DNA from: Streptomyces sp. NBC_01454
Lineage (GTDB): Bacteria > Actinomycetota > Actinomycetes > Streptomycetales > Streptomycetaceae
Assembly (NCBI RefSeq): GCF_036227565.1
Contig: NZ_CP109460.1
Span: 3,720,001-3,784,000 of the forward strand
DNA length: 64,000 bases
Direction: 5' to 3'
Shown here: positions 1 to 7,239 of the stretch, one piece after another
How positions within the stretch are numbered: the first letter of the stretch is position 1
Layout: every line of letters begins with the position of its first letter
The notes under the pieces: model-generated
What the model saw: only the letters and a program-made list of their open reading frames with translations
Database searches by the model: none
What the model was told of the DNA's origin: nothing
Program-made: the position numbers and the translations under genes

Positions 1-910
1 CGTCGGCGCGCTCCAGGGCGTACGGAATCCAGCCCATCTGCCCTTCGCTGTAGGCGAGCTTCAGCCGTGGGAACTTCACCAGGACGCCACTGAACAGGAA
101 GTCCATCATCGACGCCATGGCGTTGTTGAAGCTCAGTGAGGCCTGCACCGCCGGAGGTGCGTCCGGCGAGGCCGCCGGCATCTGTGACGACGACCCGATG
201 TGCATGTTCACGACGGTGCCGGTCTCCTCGCACGCGGCGAAGAACGGATCCCAGTACCCGCAATGGATGGACGGCAGCCCCAGATACGTAGGGATCTCGC
301 TGAAGGTCACCGCCCGTACGCCGCGCGCCGCGTTGCGCCTGATCTCGGCGACGGCGAGGTCGATGTCCCACAGCGGGATGAGGCACAGCGGAATCAGCCG
401 GCCGCCGCTGTCCCCGCACCACTCCTCCACCATCCAGTCGTTGTAGGCCCGGACGCAGGCGAGCCCGACCTCCTTGTCCTCGGCCTCGGCGAACGTCTGG
501 CCGCAGAAGCGCGGAAACGTGGGAAAGCAGAGCGACGCCTCCACGTGGTTGAGGTCCATGTCCGCCAGCCGGGCCTTGGGGTCCCAGCATCCGCGGCGCA
601 TCTGCTCCCGGGTGATCCCGTCCAGCGTCATCTCGTCGCGCGAGAAGCCCACGGCGGCGATGATGCGCTTGTACGGGAAGATCAGCCCCTCGTACTGCCA
701 CCAGTCCGTGAGCTGGCCCTCGGGATCCGTGGTGAACCGGTACTTCCCCCCGACGTACGCCAGCTCCCCGATGCCGGCGGTGAAGGGCTTCGGCCCCTTG
801 TCGCGGTACTTCTTCGGAAGCCAGGTCTCGAAGAGGTGCGCGGGCTCGATCACGTGATCGTCCACGCTGATGACCTTGGGTAGCTCCGCCGTGCCGCTGC
901 TGCTGCTCAC
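1..910 (-). CDS. Amidohydrolase family 2 protein, partial (C-terminus missing)
   Basis: The first 303 residues are visible; the gene runs off the left edge. The N-terminus has the DDHVIEP segment (about residues 17-23) typical of amidohydrolase-2 metal-dependent hydrolases and decarboxylases with a TIM-barrel fold. A later MHIGSSS segment fits a metal-ligand strand. I chose the GTG at 908-910 because the conserved region starts directly after it; the following serine run is the natural N-terminus. The substrate cannot be told. It has no SARP-type repeat upstream and is transcribed away from the cluster, so it may lie outside the pathway. Confidence 0.8.
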   Translation of the reverse strand, partial: MSSSSGTAELPKVISVDDHVIEPAHLFETWLPKKYRDKGPKPFTAGIGELAYVGGKYRFTTDPEGQLTDWWQYEGLIFPYKRIIAAVGFSRDEMTLDGITREQMRRGCWDPKARLADMDLNHVEASLCFPTFPRFCGQTFAEAEDKEVGLACVRAYNDWMVEEWCGDSGGRLIPLCLIPLWDIDLAVAEIRRNAARGVRAVTFSEIPTYLGLPSIHCGYWDPFFAACEETGTVVNMHIGSSSQMPAASPDAPPAVQASLSFNNAMASMMDFLFSGVLVKFPRLKLAYSEGQMGWIPYALERAD

Positions 911-1104
911 GCTGTACCCCCAACTGCCCGCCGGCGCGTCACACCCTCACACTCCGGAACGATTTCTGACGGTCCATCAGTTCTGAGGTTATGGGCTGCC
1001 CCCTTCGACGACAAGGCGCGGCCGGGAACTCCACCCCTTGCGTGATCGCACGGTGTCCGCTGAACTGACACATCGTCAGTCAATGGGTGAGGCGAGGGGG
1101 CAGC

Positions 1105-1557
1105 ATGCACACGATCTGGCTCAGCGGTGCCGAGTGGTTCGCCGTCCTCCGTATCGGCCTCGGGCTGTGGTGGCTGGAGAGCTGGCGCCACAAGGACAAG
1201 AAGACCTGGTTCGCCGGTGGCGGCATCACCTGGGCGGCCGGCATCGCGGCGGATCACCGGTGGCCCGCGGTGCGCAGGAGCTTCGACCGCGTCGTGAAGC
1301 CCCACCCACGACTGATGGCATCTCTCGTCGCCTACGCGGAACTCGCTCTCGGCCTCGGGCTGATCGTGGGCTTCCTGACACCGATAGCCCTGGTCGCCGG
1401 GGCCGTGCTCAACCTGATCTACCTCGTGCTGATGATCCACGACTGGGCGGAGCAGGGGCAGAACCTGATGATGGGGCTGATCTCCCTCGCCGCGTTGCCG
1501 GCCATGAGCTGGCAGACCTGGTCACTCGACGGCGCCTGGGGACTGTTCCTGAACTAG
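1105..1557 (+). CDS. DoxX-like small integral membrane protein
   Basis: A 150-residue protein with about four hydrophobic helices, around residues 10-25, 65-85, 88-110 and 120-140. It resembles the DoxX/DoxD-like family of small membrane proteins linked to respiratory or redox functions. The ATG at 1105 is preceded by a strong GAGGGGG ribosome site; an in-frame GTG at 1087 is less well placed. The gene stands alone between the divergent amidohydrolase and the thioesterase operon. Its role in the cluster, if any, is unknown. Confidence 0.7.
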   Translation: MHTIWLSGAEWFAVLRIGLGLWWLESWRHKDKKTWFAGGGITWAAGIAADHRWPAVRRSFDRVVKPHPRLMASLVAYAELALGLGLIVGFLTPIALVAGAVLNLIYLVLMIHDWAEQGQNLMMGLISLAALPAMSWQTWSLDGAWGLFLN

Positions 1558-1672
1558 GGCGTGGCCGAAGCGTCCCGCCGGCACGAACGAGGTCACCGCA
1601 GTGGCACGACGCGCTGCCGGCCACCGAGGCGCGTCGCGGGACGTACCTCCGTGACGCGGCGGCCTCGGGGTG

Positions 1673-1694
1673 CTGTCAGCAGGCTGTCAGCAGG
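1673..1694 (+). promoter_or_regulatory. SARP-type box A upstream of the thioesterase operon
   Basis: Two perfect copies of an 11-bp unit (CTGTCAGCAGG) lie in tandem. The CTGTCAG heptamers start at 1673 and 1684, 77 bp upstream of the thioesterase ATG. The same GTCAG core at 11-bp spacing occurs before four other operons here. Direct heptamer repeats at one helical turn are the known recognition pattern of SARP activators. TCCAAT at 1702-1707 could act as the -10 element. Confidence 0.65.
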
Positions 1695-1767
1695 TACTTG
1701 GTCCAATGGGCGGTGTCTGTGGTGGCGGAGCCGAGAGTGGTCGGCGGTGACGGGCGGGAGGCTGTCC

Positions 1768-2514
1768 ATGGCCTGGACGGAATGCAGTGAGAACCGGCCG
1801 TTCGCCGCTCAGCGGCTGATCTGCTTCCCGCACGCGGGCGGCTCGTCGTTCTTCTTCCGGGAGTGGCGCAAGGGGCTGCCCGAGTTCGAGGTGCACGCGG
1901 TCTGCTACCCGGGGCGCGCGGACCGGTTCGGGGAGCCGGTGGCCACGGACCTGGTGGCGATGGCGGAGGAGATCGCGGAGGCGGTCCGGCCGCTGATGGA
2001 CCGGCCCACGGCGCTGTTCGGACACAGCATGGGCGCCGTGGTGGCCTACGAGACGGCCCGCGCGCTGGAGGCCTCGGGAGGGGGGCCGACGCACCTGTTC
2101 GTGTCGGGCGCCCGTGCCGCACACCTGGTGCGACGGGATGCCAAGGCGGCGGCGATGAACGACGAGACGGTCGTCGCGACGCTGGTGGAGCTCGGCGGCA
2201 CCGACACCGAGCTGCTGGACAACCCGATGTTCCGCGAGCTGATCCTGCCGTACGTGAAGGGCGACTTCCGGATGCTGGGTGCCTACGGGCACCGGGTGGG
2301 CGTACCGCTGGCGTGTCCGGTCACCGCGGTGGCCGGCGAGAGCGACCCCCGGGTGACGCCTGCGCAGGCCGGGGAGTGGGCACGGCTCACCGAGGGCCCC
2401 TTCGTCCGGCGGATGGTGCCCGGCGGGCACTTCTACCTGGCCGACGCGCCGCCGTACGCGCTGGTGCGGGAGGCGTGCGCCGAGGAGCGGGAGGAGAGGA
2501 CCGGAAGCCGGTAG
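1768..2514 (+). CDS. Type II thioesterase (alpha/beta hydrolase)
   Basis: This 248-residue protein has the size and motifs of the editing thioesterases that free mis-primed carrier proteins in NRPS and PKS systems. The N-terminal PHAGGSS segment is the family hallmark. The nucleophile elbow GHSMG places the catalytic serine at residue 87, and an ESDPRV segment and a C-terminal GGHFYL supply Asp and His. The ATG at 1768 has a GGGAGG ribosome site. It is the first gene of an apparent operon with the antiporter and the phosphopantetheinyl transferase, downstream of SARP box A. It is probably the only active type II thioesterase in the cluster, since the thioesterase domain of the stand-alone NRPS lacks its serine. 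Confidence 0.93.
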   Translation: MAWTECSENRPFAAQRLICFPHAGGSSFFFREWRKGLPEFEVHAVCYPGRADRFGEPVATDLVAMAEEIAEAVRPLMDRPTALFGHSMGAVVAYETARALEASGGGPTHLFVSGARAAHLVRRDAKAAAMNDETVVATLVELGGTDTELLDNPMFRELILPYVKGDFRMLGAYGHRVGVPLACPVTAVAGESDPRVTPAQAGEWARLTEGPFVRRMVPGGHFYLADAPPYALVREACAEEREERTGSR

Positions 2515-2587
2515 GCGGCGCCGGAAGGACCGCCGGCAGAACCGCCGGTGTCCGCGAGCGAAGGTCACGGGACACGGGGGTACGGAA

Positions 2588-4057
2588 GTGCGAGCGGAAG
2601 TCGGGTTCGGCAAGGGGCGGTTCGCCGCGGCCGCGTTGATGGTGGTGGCGCCCCTGGCGGTGATCCTCTGGGCGGCGACGGACGCGGTGACGGGCCAGGC
2701 GTCGGGCAAGGGGACCCTGGAAGCGGCGCACGGGCTCGACAAGACCGGGCACTTCTTCCTCGCGGTGGCGGTCATCCTCGTCGTCGCCTACCTGGGCGGG
2801 CTGCTGGCCGACCGGCTGGGCCAGCCGCGGGTGATCGGTGAGATCTGTGCCGGGATCGCGCTGGGGCCGACGCTGCTGGGACGGTACGCGCCGGTGGCCG
2901 GGCACTGGCTGTTCCCGAAGGACACCCTGCCGATGCTGGACGGTCTGGCCCAGATCGGCCTGATCTTCTTCATGTTCGGGGTCGGGCGGGAGCTGACCGG
3001 GATGCGGCTGCGGGGCAACGGGCCGCAGGCGCTGCTGGTGAGCAAGTCCTCGTTGCTGCTGCCGTTCGCGGCGGGGACCGCGGCGGCCGTGCCGCTGGTG
3101 CACGACTTCCTGGGGCGGAGCGCCGACCCCATGGCGTTCGTGCTGTTCGTGGGGTGTGCGCTGAGCGTCACCGCGTTCCCGGTGCTGGCCCGCATCCTGA
3201 CCGACCTGGGCATCACCGGGACCCGGCAGGGGCAGTTGAGCCTCTTCGCGGCGGCGGTCGGGGACGGTGCGGTGTGGCTGGTGCTCACCGGAATCCTGGC
3301 GGGGCTGCACGGGAGCAGCCCGGCCGGCGTGCTGTGGAACGCGCTGATCGCCGCGGGCATCACCGTGGTGTTCCTGGGGCCGCTGCGGCTGGGCCTGGCC
3401 CGCTGGGTGCGGTCCCGGTCGGCGGCCGGTGAGGGCGGCGCCGGCGGTGAGGGCGATGCGACCACGATGGTGCTGCTCGCCGTCGGGATCGCCGCGACGT
3501 CCACGCTGACGACGATCGTCGGGGTGCACCAGCTGATCGGGGCGCTGCTGGTCGGGCTGGCCTGGCCGGTGGGCAGCGCGCGGGCGGCCCGGGTCGCCGA
3601 CCGGCTCTCCAGTACGGCCAAGACCGTGCTGCTCCCGTTCTTCTTCTTCGGCTTCGGGCTGAGCATCGACCTGGGGTCGCTGCACTTCGACCGGTCGTCG
3701 GCGCTGGCCCTGGTGACGCTGCTGGTGCTGGGCGTCGTCACCAAGGTGCTCGGGCCCACGCTGTCCGCCGTCCTCACCGGAATGCGGGTGCGGCCGGCCC
3801 TGGCGCTCGGCTGGCTGCTCAACTCCCGCGGTCTGACGGAACTGGTCATCCTGCAGATCGGCTACCAGGCCGGCATCATCGACCAGCGGCTGCTCAGCAT
3901 CCTCACCATCGTCGCGCTGATCACGACCATGATGACCCGGCCGATGCTCCGGCTCCTCGGGCCGGACGCGGTCGAGCCGGTGCCCGCCCCGCACGATCAG
4001 GAGCGGGCCGGCGCGTCCGCACGGGAGGCGCCCGAGTTCACCTCCGCTCCCCGGTAG
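2588..4057 (+). CDS. Cation/proton antiporter (CPA2/KefB-like)
   Basis: A 489-residue polytopic membrane protein with about 12-13 hydrophobic helices and the layout of CPA2-family Na+/H+ or K+/H+ exchangers. Recognisable parts are the early GGLLADRLGQPRVIGEICAG region and the later SRGLTELVILQIGYQ region. The GTG at 2588 is the start, 73 bp after the thioesterase stop. It sits between two carrier-protein service genes and shares their SARP-type promoter, so it may give export or ion-homeostasis protection. That role is inference; antiporters in biosynthetic clusters often have no proven function. Confidence 0.88.
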   Translation: MRAEVGFGKGRFAAAALMVVAPLAVILWAATDAVTGQASGKGTLEAAHGLDKTGHFFLAVAVILVVAYLGGLLADRLGQPRVIGEICAGIALGPTLLGRYAPVAGHWLFPKDTLPMLDGLAQIGLIFFMFGVGRELTGMRLRGNGPQALLVSKSSLLLPFAAGTAAAVPLVHDFLGRSADPMAFVLFVGCALSVTAFPVLARILTDLGITGTRQGQLSLFAAAVGDGAVWLVLTGILAGLHGSSPAGVLWNALIAAGITVVFLGPLRLGLARWVRSRSAAGEGGAGGEGDATTMVLLAVGIAATSTLTTIVGVHQLIGALLVGLAWPVGSARAARVADRLSSTAKTVLLPFFFFGFGLSIDLGSLHFDRSSALALVTLLVLGVVTKVLGPTLSAVLTGMRVRPALALGWLLNSRGLTELVILQIGYQAGIIDQRLLSILTIVALITTMMTRPMLRLLGPDAVEPVPAPHDQERAGASAREAPEFTSAPR

Positions 4058-4106
4058 GAGCCCCCGTGCCCGCGGGCCCCGCTGTCCCCCAGTGCAAGGC
4101 GGCCAC

Positions 4107-4817
4107 GTGATCGACGAGATGTTTCCTGGGGCCGTCGCGGCCGTCGAGTCCTTCGGGGACCCTGCCGACGCCCGCCTGTTCCCCGGGGAGCGGGCCGCGC
4201 TGGTCGGGGCCGGCGAGGCCCGCCGGCGTGAGTTCACCACGGTGCGGCACTGCGCGCGTCGCGCCCTCGGCGTATTGGGCCTGCCGCCGGTGCCGCTGCT
4301 ACCGGGCGTCCGGGGCGCCCCGCGGTGGCCGGACGGCGTCGTCGGCAGCATGACCCACTGCGCCGGCTACCGGGCCGCGGCCGTGGCGCGCCGCTCCCAG
4401 GTGCTCACCCTCGGCATCGACGCGGAGCCCCATGAGCCACTGCCGGACGGCGTCCTGCGGCACATCGGGCTGCCCGAGGAGCGGGCGCGGCTCGCCGGGC
4501 TCGCCCGGCGGGAGCCCGGCGTGCACTGGGACCGGCTGCTGTTCTGCGCCAAGGAGGCCGTCTACAAGGCGTGGTTCCCGGTCACCGGGAGCTGGCTCGG
4601 CTTCGACGGGGCACTGGTCTCACTGCTGCCCGACGGCACCCTCCGCGCCCGCGTCCTGGCCGCTCCGCCGCCCGAAAGAGCTGGTGCCCCGAGGGAGTTC
4701 GCGGGGCGTTGGCTGGTGGGGAGCGGCCTCGTGCTGGCGTGTGCGGTGACCCTTGAGACGGGCCCGGGGGGCGGCCCGGGGGCGACCTCCTGGGCGGCCA
4801 CCGGGACGCGCTTGTAG
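4107..4817 (+). CDS. 4'-phosphopantetheinyl transferase (EntD/PptT type)
   Basis: The enzyme transfers the phosphopantetheine arm of coenzyme A onto the conserved serine of carrier domains, here probably the NRPS T domains and the two free carrier proteins. It has 236 residues from the GTG at 4107. An in-frame GTG at 4092 is possible but has no better ribosome site. It shows the GIDAEPHEPL magnesium/CoA-binding motif and the FCAKEAVYKAW motif of Sfp-like transferases. The short upstream arginine-rich region (RRREFTTVRHCAR) is typical of the EntD subgroup. It lies 49 bp after the antiporter, last in the SARP box A operon. Confidence 0.93.
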   Translation: MIDEMFPGAVAAVESFGDPADARLFPGERAALVGAGEARRREFTTVRHCARRALGVLGLPPVPLLPGVRGAPRWPDGVVGSMTHCAGYRAAAVARRSQVLTLGIDAEPHEPLPDGVLRHIGLPEERARLAGLARREPGVHWDRLLFCAKEAVYKAWFPVTGSWLGFDGALVSLLPDGTLRARVLAAPPPERAGAPREFAGRWLVGSGLVLACAVTLETGPGGGPGATSWAATGTRL

Positions 4818-5017
4818 GGCGTCGGGCGCCCGGTGCGGCTGCTCCGGGACCTCACCGGCGCCTCCGCAAGCGCCCCCGGAACCGCGGACCGGACGCCTCG
4901 GAGCACGCCCCCCCCCGCGGGCACCGCCGCCACCACCCCGGCGACGCCCCCGACCACGCCCGCCCGCGCCCCGCCGCGGACCTGCGCGCGGGGCTTCCGC
5001 GCGGGCCCCGGAGGGGT

Positions 5018-5046
5018 TTGACAGCCTTTCTCGCCATGTGAAAGAT
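5018..5046 (+). promoter_or_regulatory. Candidate promoter of the winged-helix regulator operon
   Basis: A consensus -35 TTGACA lies at 5018-5023 and a weak -10 AAAGAT at 5041-5046 with 17-bp spacing. It sits in the only AT-richer stretch of this intergenic region, 40-70 bp before the TTG start at 5087. Confidence 0.45.
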
Positions 5047-5059
5047 TTGACTTACACAT
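5036..5059. promoter_or_regulatory. Palindromic operator candidate before the winged-helix gene
   Basis: Arms ATGTGAAAG (5036-5044) and CTTACACAT (5051-5059) match as an inverted repeat in 8 of 9 positions with a 6-bp spacer. The site overlaps the predicted -10 element and start of transcription, the usual place for an autorepressor of the winged-helix class. Confidence 0.55.
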
Positions 5060-5086
5060 ACAGTCCGGCATTCGGGGAGGTGGACG

Positions 5087-5422
5087 TTGAACAGCGAGGA
5101 GCTGCTCACCTTTCTCGCCGCGGTGGGCCACGCGCAGCGTCTCCGGGCCATCGCGGGGCTCGCCGACGGCCGGATGTACGTCAGTGAACTGGCCCGCCAG
5201 CTGGGCATGTCCCGCCCCCTGCTCTACATGCACCTCGAACGCCTGGAGAAGGCCGGCCTGGTCGTGGGCAGTCTGGAACTCTCCGACGACGGGAAGGCTC
5301 TGAAGTACTTCGAGCTGGCTCCGTTCGAGGTGCAGCTCAACGTGCAGACGATCCTGGACGTCCTCCGGGCGGACGAGGAACAGGCACACGAGGCGGACGG
5401 GCCGACCGATGAGAAGGGTTAG
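5087..5422 (+). CDS. Winged-helix transcriptional regulator (ArsR/MarR-like)
   Basis: A 111-residue DNA-binding protein. Residues about 5-75 form a winged helix: the segment SELARQLGMSRPLLYMHLERL is a helix-turn-helix, followed by a wing ending near SDDGKALKYFEL. The TTG at 5087 follows a GGGGAGG ribosome site at the right distance. It heads an operon with a small membrane protein, a sensor-domain protein and an ABC exporter, so it probably represses that operon through the palindrome just upstream. The ligand is unknown. The exporter may carry the cluster product or may be a general stress exporter. Confidence 0.85.
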   Translation: MNSEELLTFLAAVGHAQRLRAIAGLADGRMYVSELARQLGMSRPLLYMHLERLEKAGLVVGSLELSDDGKALKYFELAPFEVQLNVQTILDVLRADEEQAHEADGPTDEKG

Positions 5423-5445
5423 AACGTTATGAGGGGGACCCGGAC

Positions 5446-5679
5446 ATGACCGGCGCCATCGTCGCCATCGCCATCGTCTTGATCGTCGTCGGAGGAATCA
5501 CGGCGGCGGTGGTCTCGCACTTCAGACTGCAACGCCACCGCGCCGACGCCGTCGCCATGGCCTCCTACCGCAAGCTCGCCGAGGAAGCGGTGGCCCGACA
5601 GGAGTCCTTGCAGGCCGAGTTGGCCGAGCTGAAGGCCCGGGTGGGGTCGATCGACGAGATGCTGCGGAGGATCGAGTGA
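5446..5679 (+). CDS. Small membrane protein with coiled coil
   Basis: A 77-residue protein with one N-terminal membrane helix (about residues 3-24, rich in Ile/Val/Ala), followed by a heptad-like charged helix (about 40-75) likely to form a coiled coil. It starts 23 bp after the regulator and its stop overlaps the GTG of the next gene, showing translational coupling. Small proteins of this shape often precede sensor-domain/ABC operons in Streptomyces. No function can be assigned; a scaffold or partner of the sensor protein is a guess. Confidence 0.75.
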   Translation: MTGAIVAIAIVLIVVGGITAAVVSHFRLQRHRADAVAMASYRKLAEEAVARQESLQAELAELKARVGSIDEMLRRIE

Positions 5680-6458
5680 TCAGTCTGCCCCCGGGCCGGC
5701 TGCGTCTCCCCGGCTCACTGCTCACACTGCCCTTATCGGCGGCTCCCTGGCTCGCTGCCGGCTACCTCGCAAGCTACCTCGTGGCCGGCGGCGTGCTCTT
5801 CGCGGTGGCCACGGCGGCCTTCCTGGGCGGGGTGGTGCTGAGCCAATTCACCGTCACGGTGCCGCTGGTCGTCGGCTCGGCGTGGGTGATCCGCGGCTGT
5901 GCGCAGGTCGAACGGGGTCGCGCGCTGCTGATCGACCGGCCGATCCCGTACCGCTACCAGGAGGTCACGGAGCCGGGTCTGACCGCCCGCCTCAAGGCCC
6001 GCTGCGCCGATCCCGCGATCGTCCGGGACTGCGCCTACCTCATCCTCCTCTTCCCTCCCCTGCTGTTGCTGGACCTCCTCGCCCTCGTCGTCTGGCTGGT
6101 GCTGCTCGGCCTCCTCACCCTGCCGCTGTGGTACTGGGCCGTGACCGTCTCCGGCGGATCGGCAGGACAGGGTCACGCCCTCCTCGCGATCGACACCCTG
6201 CCCGGAGCGCTGGCCGTCGGGGCCGTCGCCCTCGTCCTGCTTCCCCTCGCCGCCCGGCTCCTCGTGACCGCCGCACGACTGCACCTGGCCGTCGCCCAGG
6301 CAGTGCTCCGTCCGCCCGGTGACCCGCTCGCGCAGATCAAGGGCGTGCTCGCTCGTCCCGGTCCGCTCTCCGCACGGAGCGGACGTCGCACCCGCACTTC
6401 CACAGAACCGACATCTGATTGGGAAGCCCATGAACCGAACACAGGGCGGGCCGGCTGA
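5676..6458 (+). CDS. Sensor-domain membrane protein
   Basis: A 260-residue protein with four or more membrane helices (about 12-60, 115-150, 170-205), matching the 'putative sensor' domain often fused to histidine kinases in actinobacteria. Here it stands alone with no kinase. The GTG at 5676 overlaps the stop of the upstream gene. The RYQEVTEPGLTARLKARCAD region between helices is typical of the family. A TTA leucine codon lies at 5733-5735, so translation may depend on the bldA tRNA. It probably senses membrane state or a drug for the adjacent ABC exporter. Confidence 0.75.
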   Translation: MISLPPGRLRLPGSLLTLPLSAAPWLAAGYLASYLVAGGVLFAVATAAFLGGVVLSQFTVTVPLVVGSAWVIRGCAQVERGRALLIDRPIPYRYQEVTEPGLTARLKARCADPAIVRDCAYLILLFPPLLLLDLLALVVWLVLLGLLTLPLWYWAVTVSGGSAGQGHALLAIDTLPGALAVGAVALVLLPLAARLLVTAARLHLAVAQAVLRPPGDPLAQIKGVLARPGPLSARSGRRTRTSTEPTSDWEAHEPNTGRAG

Positions 6459-7239
6459 CGCCGTCGTCCATCTGGACTCCGTGTACAAGGTCTACGGCGG
6501 CGGCAAGAACAAGGTGGCCGCGCTGGACGGGGTCAGCATCGGCCTGCGACGGGGCACCTTCACCGCGGTGATGGGCCCCTCCGGATCCGGCAAGAGCACC
6601 TTCCTGCACTGTGCCGCGGGGCTGGACCGGCCGACCTCCGGCACGGTCCAGCTGGACGGCGTGGAGCTGTCCCGGCTCAAGGAGCGGGAGTTGACCAAAC
6701 TCCGGCGCGAGCGCGTCGGTTTCGTCTTCCAGGCGTTCAACCTGATGCCCTCGCTGAGCGTGCGGGACAACGTCACCCTTCCCTTACGGCTCGCGGGTCG
6801 CCGCGCCAAGGCATCCGAGGTCGACGAGGTCATCGAGCGCGTCGGCCTCGCCGCACGTCAAAAGCACCGCCCCGGCGAGCTCTCCGGCGGCCAGCAGCAG
6901 CGCGTGGCGATCGCCCGCGCCCTGGTCACCAGGCCCGCCGTGGTCTTCGGTGACGAGCCGACCGGCGCCCTGGACACCCGCACCGCCCGGGACGTCCTCA
7001 CCCTGCTGCGGGAGGCCGTCCAATGGGCCGGGCAGACCATCGTGATGGTCACCCACGACCCGGTGGCCGCCGCGCACGCGGACCGCACCCTCTTCCTCGC
7101 CGACGGCCGGATCGTCGACGCCCTGGAGCGCCCGACCGCGGACCTGGTCGCCGAGCGCATGACCCACCTCGGCGCCTGGGCCGACGAGCAGACGGCACAG
7201 GGCGGCAGCACAGGGCGCCAGCACGGAGCGGCCCGATGA
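6430..7239 (+). CDS. ABC transporter ATP-binding protein (MacB/LolD-like)
   Basis: A 269-residue ATPase. It has Walker A GPSGSGKST, a Q-loop in FVFQAFNLMPSLS, the signature LSGGQQQRVAIARAL, Walker B VVFGDEPTGALD and the switch histidine in MVTHDP. This is the pattern of the MacB/LolD family that works with FtsX-like permeases. The ATG at 6430 lies inside the end of the sensor gene and has a GGGAAG ribosome site. The stop overlaps the permease start (ATGA). A TTA codon at 6784-6786 again points to bldA dependence. Confidence 0.93.
   Translation: MNRTQGGPADAVVHLDSVYKVYGGGKNKVAALDGVSIGLRRGTFTAVMGPSGSGKSTFLHCAAGLDRPTSGTVQLDGVELSRLKERELTKLRRERVGFVFQAFNLMPSLSVRDNVTLPLRLAGRRAKASEVDEVIERVGLAARQKHRPGELSGGQQQRVAIARALVTRPAVVFGDEPTGALDTRTARDVLTLLREAVQWAGQTIVMVTHDPVAAAHADRTLFLADGRIVDALERPTADLVAERMTHLGAWADEQTAQGGSTGRQHGAAR

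Noticed and set aside
1065..1079. CTGAC-ACATC-GTCAG upstream of the DoxX gene as a SARP box
   Set aside because: It is an inverted repeat and not a direct repeat, and no copy lies 11 bp away. It does not fit the pattern of boxes A-E.
2387..4351. Very long minus-strand open frame opposite the antiporter and PPTase genes
   Set aside because: It is an artefact of high third-position GC. The translation is Arg/Pro/Gln-rich without domains, while the plus strand encodes conserved proteins.
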